From Immundisolibacter sp. (GTDB lineage Bacteria > Pseudomonadota > Gammaproteobacteria > Immundisolibacterales > Immundisolibacteraceae), in NCBI RefSeq assembly GCF_041601295.1, contig NZ_JBFIII010000051.1:1-21324 (forward strand): DNA of 21,324 nucleotides, read 5' to 3'. Positions 15,502 to 21,324 of this stretch are shown piece after piece; positions within the stretch are counted from its first letter, which is position 1; each line of letters opens with the position of its first letter. The notes below the pieces were generated by a model. That model was not told the DNA's origin. It made no database searches and saw only the letters and a list, made by a program, of their open reading frames with translations. Position numbers and translations under genes: made by a program.

Positions 15502-17151
15502 ATGTCGAATGAACGCTCAACCAGCCGGGCCGAACACTTCGACGCTCTGGTTGTCGGCGCCGGCTTTGCCGGCCTGTATGCCCTGCACAAGCTGCGCGAC
15601 CAGATGGGCCTGCGGGTGCGAGTGTACGAAGCCGGCGGCGGCGTGGGCGGCACCTGGTACTGGAACCGCTACCCCGGCGCCCGCTGCGATATCGAGAGCC
15701 ATCAATACTCGTACTCGTTTTCCGAGGCGCTGCAGCAGGAATGGCACTGGAGCGAGAAATACGCCGCCCAGCCGGAGATCCTGCGGTATCTCGAACACGT
15801 CGCCGAGCGTTTCGGCCTGTACCGGGACATCACCTTCGACACGCGCATCAGCGGCGCCAGGTTCGACGAGGCAAGCAACGAGTGGATTCTGGAAGTGGCC
15901 GGCCAGCCGCTGGCGCGGGCGCCGTTCCTGATCTCCGCCCTGGGCACCCTGTCGGCGCCCAAGCCGCCGGAGTACCCCGGCTTCGACAGCTTTCGCGGGC
16001 AGGTCTATGTCACCGGCACCTGGCCGCACGAGGGCGTCGATTTCACCGGCCAGCGCGTGGCGGTGATCGGCACCGGCGCCAGTGGCGTGCAGGCGATCCC
16101 GGAAATCGCCAAACAGGCGGCGCAACTGACCGTGTTCCAGCGCACGCCCAATTTCGCCAGCCCCAGCCGCAACAGTCCGATGACCTCCGACTACGAACGC
16201 AGCATCAAGAGCCGCTACGCAGCCCTGCGGCGGCAGGCGCGGCAGTCTTTCGGGGGCATTCCGTTCGACCAGATCCAGCCTTCCGCGCTGGCTGTGTCGG
16301 CCGAGGAACGCCGGCAGGTCTACGAGCGCTGCTATGCCGAGGGCGGTTTCCGGCTGTTCTTCGACAGCTTCGCCGACCTGCTATTGGACCTGGAGGCCAA
16401 CCGCACGGCGGCCGAGTTCGTGCACGAGAAAATCCGCGCGCGGGTGAAGGACCCGGCCGTGGCCGAGCTGCTGTGCCCCAAGGACCATCCCTACGGCACC
16501 AAGCGCCCGCCGCTGGAAGTGGACTATTACGAGACCTACAACCGCGACAACGTGAGCCTGGTCGACCTGCACCGCACGCCGATCGAGGCCATCACGCCGC
16601 AGGGCATCCGCACCCGCGAGCGCGACTATGAATTCGACAGCATCGTGTTGGCGACCGGCTTTGACGCCTCGACCGGCCCGCTGCTGCGCATGAACGTGCG
16701 CGGCCGCGGCGGCCTGCGCCTGAACGACAAATGGGCGGACGGCCCGCGCACGTACCTGGGCCTTGCCGTGCAGGGCTTTCCGAACCTGTTCGTGATCACC
16801 GGGCCGCAGAGTCCGTCGGTGCTCTACAACATGCCACTGGCGATCGAGGACCACGTGGAGTGGGCAGCCGACTGCATCGCCTATCTGCGCGAGCGTGGCC
16901 TTTCCACCATCGAACCGACTCTGGACGCCGAAGACCGCTGGATCGCCCATACCAACGAGGTCGCCGTAGGCACCCTGCTGCCGCGCGCCAACTCCTGGTA
17001 CATGGGCGCCAACGTGCCGGGCAAGCCGCGCGCGCCGCTGGTGTACCTGGGTGGCGCCCCGGCCTACCGGAAAATCTGCGACGACGTGGCGGCGGAAGAC
17101 TATCGGGGCTTCGCGCTGACCCCTGGCGCGCCGGGTGCGGAATCCGCCTGA
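15502..17151 (+). CDS. Type I Baeyer-Villiger-type FAD/NADPH monooxygenase with altered fingerprint
   Basis: These enzymes use FAD and NADPH to insert oxygen next to a ketone, giving an ester or lactone. The 549-residue protein has an FAD Rossmann motif GAGFAG at 19-24, GGVGGTWYWNRYPGARCD ending in the conserved Asp63, and an NADP Rossmann motif GTGASG at 190-195. KR at 334-335 includes the catalytic arginine (Arg337 of phenylacetone monooxygenase). The sequence aligns closely with phenylacetone monooxygenase. The family fingerprint FxGxxxHxxxWP reads FRGQVYVTGTWP at 164-175, so the central His is Val170 (GTC 16009-16011). The start ATG has AGGA eight bases upstream and lies 32 bases after bepA. 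The substrate is unknown; it converges on dxs. Confidence 0.88.
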   Translation: MSNERSTSRAEHFDALVVGAGFAGLYALHKLRDQMGLRVRVYEAGGGVGGTWYWNRYPGARCDIESHQYSYSFSEALQQEWHWSEKYAAQPEILRYLEHVAERFGLYRDITFDTRISGARFDEASNEWILEVAGQPLARAPFLISALGTLSAPKPPEYPGFDSFRGQVYVTGTWPHEGVDFTGQRVAVIGTGASGVQAIPEIAKQAAQLTVFQRTPNFASPSRNSPMTSDYERSIKSRYAALRRQARQSFGGIPFDQIQPSALAVSAEERRQVYERCYAEGGFRLFFDSFADLLLDLEANRTAAEFVHEKIRARVKDPAVAELLCPKDHPYGTKRPPLEVDYYETYNRDNVSLVDLHRTPIEAITPQGIRTRERDYEFDSIVLATGFDASTGPLLRMNVRGRGGLRLNDKWADGPRTYLGLAVQGFPNLFVITGPQSPSVLYNMPLAIEDHVEWAADCIAYLRERGLSTIEPTLDAEDRWIAHTNEVAVGTLLPRANSWYMGANVPGKPRAPLVYLGGAPAYRKICDDVAAEDYRGFALTPGAPGAESA

Positions 17152-17161
17152 GCCGGGGTCC

Positions 17162-17174
17162 CGGGCATGGCCCG
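17162..17174. terminator. Short hairpin between convergent monooxygenase and dxs genes
   Basis: CGGGC (17162-17166) and GCCCG (17170-17174) form a 5-base stem with an ATG loop in the 61-base gap between the two convergent stop codons. No T tract follows on either strand, so it is at best a weak bidirectional terminator. Confidence 0.25.
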
Positions 17175-17212
17175 CCCCTGCAATCACCCGCCCGGCATAT
17201 GCGACGCCGCCC

Positions 17213-19141
17213 TCACACCCCCGCGGCGCGCAGGTTCGGCATTGCGAGACGTCCAGTCAGACCGCCCACCAGCGCCTGCCCAGCCGCCGCGATACCCGCC
17301 GCATCCAGGCCGAACTGCGCCAGTTGCCGGGCCGGATCACCATGCTCGACCAGCCTGTCCGGCACCGCCAGCACCCGTATCGGCACGCTGATCTCCTCCG
17401 CAGCCAGGGCTTCGAGCACGGCGCTGCCAAAACCACCGGCGAGTGCGTGTTCTTCCACCGTCAGCAGCGCCCCGCAGCGGCGCGCCAGATTGGCGATGGC
17501 CACCACGTCGAGTGGCTTCACGAAACGCGCGTTGAACACCGCCACGCTGATGCCTTCGGCCGCCAGCCGCTCGGCGGCCTCCAGCGCCGGTGCGACGCGG
17601 CTGCCGAGCGCCACAATGGCCAGGTCGTCACCGTCGCGCAGCAGCTCGCCACGACCAATCGGCAGTGCGCGAATTTCGGCATCCAGCGGCACGCCAAGGC
17701 CGTTACCGCGCGGGTAGCGCAGCGCCACCGGCCCGGGGTGCTCCACCGCCGTGCGCAGCATGTGCCGCAGCTCGTTTTCGTCTTTGGGCGCCATCAGCGT
17801 GATGTTGGGCAGGCAGCGCAGAAAGGCGATGTCGTACAGGCCCTGGTGCGTGGCGCCATCGGCGCCGACCAGCCCGGCGCGGTCCAGCGCAAAGGTGACG
17901 TCCAGGTTCTGCAGGCACACGTCGTGCACGATCTGGTCGTAGCCCCGCTGCAGGAAGGTCGAATAGATGGCGGCGACCGGCTTCATGCCCGTCGTCGCCA
18001 GACCGGCCGCAAAGGTCACGGCGTGTTGCTCGGCGATACCGACATCGAAAAAACGCCGCGGCAACACTTTCGCAAACCCGGTCAGGCCCGTGCCGCCCGC
18101 CATGGCCGCCGTGATCGCCACGATGCGTTCATCCGCCTGCGCCAGCTCCAGCAAAGCCCCTGCAAACACCCCGGTGTAGGACGGCGCCGGCGTGGCCGGC
18201 TTGGGCATATGCCCGGTGACGGCGTCGAACGGTGTCACGCCGTGGTACTTGAGTGGATCCTTTTCGGCCGGCCCATAGCCGGCGCCCTTGCGCGTCAGGG
18301 CGTGTACCAGCACCGGCCCCTCGCCGTTGCCGAGCATGCCGCGCGCGTTGGCCAGCGTCTCCAGCAGCGCCGGCAGGTCCTGCCCGGACACCGGCCCGAT
18401 GTACCGAAAACCGAAGGCCTCGAACAGCGTGCCGGGCGTCAGCAGTGCCCTGGCGGATTGCTCCGCCCGGCGCGCCAGTTGTTGCAGTGGCTGCGGCAAT
18501 GGCGCCAGGATGTCCTTGGCGAATCGTCGCAGGCGCCGCGCCGACGGCGCCGACAACTTGCGCGACAGGAAAGCACCCATGGCGCCCACGTTCGGCTCTA
18601 TGGACATCTCGTTGTCATTCAACACCACCAGCAGGTTCGACTGCTTCAGATGCCCGGCGTGGTTAAGGGCCTCCAGCGCCATGCCGGCGGTCAGGCCGCC
18701 GTCGCCGATCAGGGCGATGGCGCAGGCGTCCTCGCCGGCCGCCTGCAGGCCGCGTGCCATACCCAGCGCCGCCGAAATCGACGTGCCGGCGTGGCCGGCA
18801 CCAAAGGCATCGAACGGCGATTCGCTGCGGCGCAGAAACTTGGCCGGGCCGTCCGCCTTGCCGATACGCGCGAAACCGGCGCGCCGCCCGGTCAGCAGCT
18901 TGTGCGCATAGCCCTGGTGGCCGACGTCCAGCACCAGCCGGTCGCGCGGCGTGTTGAACACGTAATGCAGGGCGACCAGCAGTTCCACGGTCCCCAGACT
19001 GGACGCCAGATGCCCGCCACTGACCGCCACCTGGGCCACGATTTCCTCGCGCAGGGCAGCGGCGATCTGCGCCAGCGCCGTGGCCGGCAGCGCGCGTAGG
19101 TCCGCCGGCTCATTGATGGCATCCAGTACGGTGGTATTCAT
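17213..19141 (-). CDS. dxs: 1-deoxy-D-xylulose-5-phosphate synthase (DXS)
   Basis: DXS condenses pyruvate and glyceraldehyde 3-phosphate using thiamine diphosphate, the first step of the MEP isoprenoid pathway. The 642-residue protein (E. coli 620) has His44 in SGGHLAS, the cofactor motif GDG at 146-148 with Asn175, the catalytic Glu371 in GIAEQHAV, THQG, and YPRGN in the transketolase-type central domain. Usually strict segments differ: GPVSGQD replaces GPVDGHD at about 249-255, and GHAGTSIS replaces GHSSTSIS. The ATG at 19141-19139 overlaps the stop of the Rieske gene (ATGA) and has AGGAG eight bases upstream (plus-strand 19150-19154). It is the last gene of the operon in this window, so it may be a pathway-dedicated copy. 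Confidence 0.95.
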   Translation of the reverse strand: MNTTVLDAINEPADLRALPATALAQIAAALREEIVAQVAVSGGHLASSLGTVELLVALHYVFNTPRDRLVLDVGHQGYAHKLLTGRRAGFARIGKADGPAKFLRRSESPFDAFGAGHAGTSISAALGMARGLQAAGEDACAIALIGDGGLTAGMALEALNHAGHLKQSNLLVVLNDNEMSIEPNVGAMGAFLSRKLSAPSARRLRRFAKDILAPLPQPLQQLARRAEQSARALLTPGTLFEAFGFRYIGPVSGQDLPALLETLANARGMLGNGEGPVLVHALTRKGAGYGPAEKDPLKYHGVTPFDAVTGHMPKPATPAPSYTGVFAGALLELAQADERIVAITAAMAGGTGLTGFAKVLPRRFFDVGIAEQHAVTFAAGLATTGMKPVAAIYSTFLQRGYDQIVHDVCLQNLDVTFALDRAGLVGADGATHQGLYDIAFLRCLPNITLMAPKDENELRHMLRTAVEHPGPVALRYPRGNGLGVPLDAEIRALPIGRGELLRDGDDLAIVALGSRVAPALEAAERLAAEGISVAVFNARFVKPLDVVAIANLARRCGALLTVEEHALAGGFGSAVLEALAAEEISVPIRVLAVPDRLVEHGDPARQLAQFGLDAAGIAAAGQALVGGLTGRLAMPNLRAAGV

Positions 19142-20124
19142 GGGGAGGACTCCTGCGAGGCACATGACAGGTCGGGCGGGGACGCACGCTCGCGCAGCGC
19201 ATGACGGCGTTCACAGTACGCCGCGTCCTCGACCCACAGGCGACGCGCCGCCAGGCGCATCAGGGGCTGAATCAGCCGGCCCAGGCGGCGCGCCACGGCA
19301 AAACCGGATCGCGTCGAGCTGGCAAAAATCGCTTCTGTGATCAGGCACTGGCCGGGCGACAGCGCCGTCGCATGGGTCTCTACCAGCGAGCCTTCACCCT
19401 CGCCAGCGACGATGGTCATGACGATGCTGCGCCGGTCCGGGCAATGAAAGCGCGCGTCCACCTCCACCGCCAGCCGGCCTGCGACCCGAAACGCCACCCG
19501 CACGGTGATGCTGTCCTCGGCCTGCTCGCGTACCGCGAGGCGGGCGAAGCTGTGGCCGTGAAAATGCGCCCCATGCCAGGGGTCGAGGCGGTTTTCCAAC
19601 ACCTCGCGCGGCGTACAGCGTGCCCGCAGGCTCATGACGGATACCAGCGCTGACGTCGGGCGCACCGGCAGCACCGGTCGGGGCAGCAGCGCCTCGCCGG
19701 GCAGCTGCACCCAGACCAGCGCGCCGTCGTCGTGGGTCTGATACAGCGCGCTGCACGGCGCCGCCGGGTCCAGACGCAGGCCATGCCAGGGACACACCAG
19801 GCCGCCGTCCACAAGCCGGCCGCGCGACCAGGCAGCGCCAAGATGCGGGCACTGATCGTCGGTCGCGTGAACGCCTGCCTGGCTGCGCCACAGCGCCAGC
19901 GACCGGCCTTCGACCTGCACCGCCAGCGGCCGTTGGCGCAGCGCCGCGGAAGCGCCCAGCACATGCCAGCCGCCACCCGGCCGATCGAGTGCCCTGGCCA
20001 GCGCTCCGGCAATCCAGCGTGGCTCGGCGGCCTGCCAGTCGGGGCGCGGGGCCGCTGGCAGCTCGCCAAGCGTCTGGCCGAACAGCCACAGCGCCTTGCC
20101 GTGTGCGTCGCGCGTGCGCAGCAT
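19138..20124 (-). CDS. Rieske [2Fe-2S] non-heme iron oxygenase, possibly acting on a terpenoid
   Basis: This 328-residue protein has a complete Rieske cluster motif: Cys92 and His94 in CPHLG, then Cys111 and His114 in CPWHG. The C-terminal part has the mononuclear iron signature DxxHxxxxH, with Asp181, His184 and His189 in NRLDPWHGAHFH. Asp300 in a late VEDAAYCER segment may be the third ligand. It therefore looks like an oxygenase alpha subunit, not merely a ferredoxin. The ATG at 20124-20122 overlaps the upstream stop (TGATG) and has GAGG eight bases before it (plus-strand 20133-20136). An upstream in-frame start at 20175 is less likely. It lies between a CrtU/CruE-like gene and dxs, suggesting an isoprenoid substrate. 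No ferredoxin or reductase partner is nearby. Confidence 0.85.
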   Translation of the reverse strand: MLRTRDAHGKALWLFGQTLGELPAAPRPDWQAAEPRWIAGALARALDRPGGGWHVLGASAALRQRPLAVQVEGRSLALWRSQAGVHATDDQCPHLGAAWSRGRLVDGGLVCPWHGLRLDPAAPCSALYQTHDDGALVWVQLPGEALLPRPVLPVRPTSALVSVMSLRARCTPREVLENRLDPWHGAHFHGHSFARLAVREQAEDSITVRVAFRVAGRLAVEVDARFHCPDRRSIVMTIVAGEGEGSLVETHATALSPGQCLITEAIFASSTRSGFAVARRLGRLIQPLMRLAARRLWVEDAAYCERRHALRERASPPDLSCASQESSP

Positions 20125-21324
20125 CAGGCGAACCTCGACAGAAACGACATCACCCCGCGCGGCGGCCCGACCCACAGCGGTGCCGGGTCCACCTGCCGGC
20201 TGGCCAGCAACGTATTGGCGGCCAGCATGCCGCTGGCGGTAGCCCGCTCCATCAGTGCGCTGGGAAACGGCAGGCGCACAAAGTCCCCAGCCAGCACCAG
20301 CGACGGATCGGCGCTACCGACCGACGGCCGGGTGGTGGCGCTGTCGGGCGCAAAGGCCGGGCAGTCGGCGCGCAACAGAAACTGCTCGCCGAGCACCTGA
20401 GCCAACGCGGTTTCCGGATACAGCGTGTGCAGCGCAGTCAGCAAACGGCGGCGGATATCTGGCTCGTCATCACTGGCAAGCCCATAGGCGTGCAGCTCCA
20501 GCACCGCGCCGCCGTGGCGCTGCGCCCAGTCGCGGCTGGGCTCGTGAAAAACGCTGTACACGGACACGTTGTCCAGGATGTCGTAACCAGCTGTGCCGGC
20601 AAACGCCGCCCGCTGTACCGGCCGGTCCAGCCACAAACGCCACACGGCGAACGGCCGGGTGGGCTGCACCTTGTCCAGCGGCGCCAAAAGCGCCGCGCCG
20701 AGCGACGGACTGGCGTCCAGCAAGCACCGCAGGCCGGGGACGTCGAGCGCCAGCACCAGGGCATCGGCCTCGATGTCGCCCGCGGCGGTCCGAACTCCCC
20801 AGCCGGCACTCTTCCGGCTGATCGCCTGCGCCGGACAACCCAGGCGCAGGTCGACGCCAAGCGTCGTCAGGTGGCCCTCGAACGGTCGCCATAGCCACTC
20901 GCCAAACGGCCGGCGCGCGACGTCGAACACCAGCCCTTCGCGGTTACCAAAAAAGTAGTAATGAAACAGCATCAGCAGATCCGCGGCCGACAGCTCGCCG
21001 GTCGGGTTGAAGAAGCTGTGCGCGAACACGTCCAGCAGCCGCATGCGCGCCGCGGGCGGAAAGTTCAGCTCCCGTAGCCACTGCTCGGCGCTGACGCCAT
21101 CCCAGCGCGCCGGCGTGCGCTGCGGATGCCAGGTGAGCATGGCCAGCGCGTTGCGGATCCGCACCCGCGCCAGATCGGTCATTCCCAGGCCCACCTGGCG
21201 CATCAGCGGCCACAGCGTAAGCAGTGCGTTGGCCGGCAGGTTGGCGAACGACAGCGGCCCGGCTGGCGTGAGGATCGGGTAATCGGCCAGCGGCAGCAGG
21301 CCACTGAGCGCCGGATCGACCCGC
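20124..21324 (-). CDS. FAD-dependent desaturase-like oxidoreductase (CrtU/CruE-like), partial
   Basis: The reading frame enters from the right window edge, so the N-terminus with the expected GxGxxG nucleotide-binding loop is missing; about 400 residues are visible. The C-terminal GDFVRLPFPSALME segment (about 20288-20247), followed by ATASGMLAAN, is the classic FAD-binding end of phytoene-desaturase and amine-oxidase-type flavoproteins. Internal segments such as LPLADYPILTPAGP, HSFFNPTGELSAADLL and FHYYFFGNREGL resemble the group that includes isorenieratene synthase CrtU and CruE, which desaturate and methyl-shift beta-ionone rings. That assignment is from recognition and not from a search. 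Its TGA overlaps the ATG of the Rieske gene by one base, so the two are translationally coupled. A non-carotenoid flavin oxidoreductase remains possible. Confidence 0.7.
   Translation of the reverse strand, partial: RVDPALSGLLPLADYPILTPAGPLSFANLPANALLTLWPLMRQVGLGMTDLARVRIRNALAMLTWHPQRTPARWDGVSAEQWLRELNFPPAARMRLLDVFAHSFFNPTGELSAADLLMLFHYYFFGNREGLVFDVARRPFGEWLWRPFEGHLTTLGVDLRLGCPAQAISRKSAGWGVRTAAGDIEADALVLALDVPGLRCLLDASPSLGAALLAPLDKVQPTRPFAVWRLWLDRPVQRAAFAGTAGYDILDNVSVYSVFHEPSRDWAQRHGGAVLELHAYGLASDDEPDIRRRLLTALHTLYPETALAQVLGEQFLLRADCPAFAPDSATTRPSVGSADPSLVLAGDFVRLPFPSALMERATASGMLAANTLLASRQVDPAPLWVGPPRGVMSFLSRFA

Noticed and set aside
17135..19099. A 654-codon open frame on the plus strand opposite dxs
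   Set aside because: It is antisense to a clearly recognised dxs. Its translation is rich in Arg, Gln and His without family similarity, as expected from GC-rich third positions read in reverse.
20125..20175. Longer Rieske protein starting at 20175
   Set aside because: It would overlap the upstream gene by about 50 bases. The start at 20124 has a TGATG junction and GAGG at proper spacing.

Overview
The window is GC-rich chromosomal DNA, most likely from a gammaproteobacterium. The evidence is the rpoZ-spoT-ridA-recG order, the ubiquinone genes ubiA and ubiD, the fabA/fabB route to unsaturated fatty acids, and a BepA-type outer-membrane protease beside a TusA-family gene. A more exact lineage cannot be read from the sequence. 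No rRNA, tRNA, insertion sequence, CRISPR array or phage gene was seen.

Layout. Positions 1-7193 hold a tightly packed plus-strand run: a gene tail (probably rpoZ), spoT (ppGpp synthetase/hydrolase), ridA, recG, ubiA and ubiD. A short gap with an exact TATAAT box leads into fabA-fabB (7348-9119). A 328-base gap then carries a convincing heat-shock (sigma-32) promoter in front of htpG (9448-11358). An accessory stretch follows: a ketopantoate-reductase-family protein and a DUF389 membrane protein. Next is a divergent pair, a TusA-family sulfur carrier (minus) and the BepA-like protease (plus), and then a type I Baeyer-Villiger monooxygenase (15502-17151). Convergent to it, the right end holds a minus-strand operon. 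In transcription order it contains an FAD-dependent desaturase-like oxidoreductase cut by the window edge, a Rieske non-heme iron oxygenase, and dxs.

The right-end operon is the most interesting part. Its three genes are chained by one-base and four-base stop/start overlaps. This couples the first enzyme of the MEP isoprenoid pathway to two redox enzymes. The FAD protein resembles the aromatic-carotenoid desaturase/methyltransferase group (CrtU/CruE-like), and the Rieske protein is a plausible partner of the CruH type. A terpenoid or carotenoid tailoring pathway is the simplest reading, but the product is unknown.

Other points of interest: SpoT has no ATG, GTG or TTG that could give a complete N-terminus, and a CTG overlapping the upstream stop is the best start. 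The Baeyer-Villiger enzyme has valine where its fingerprint motif normally has histidine. The PanE-like protein lacks two asparagines of the ketopantoate pocket. HtpG carries an acidic Asp/Ser insert between its first two domains.
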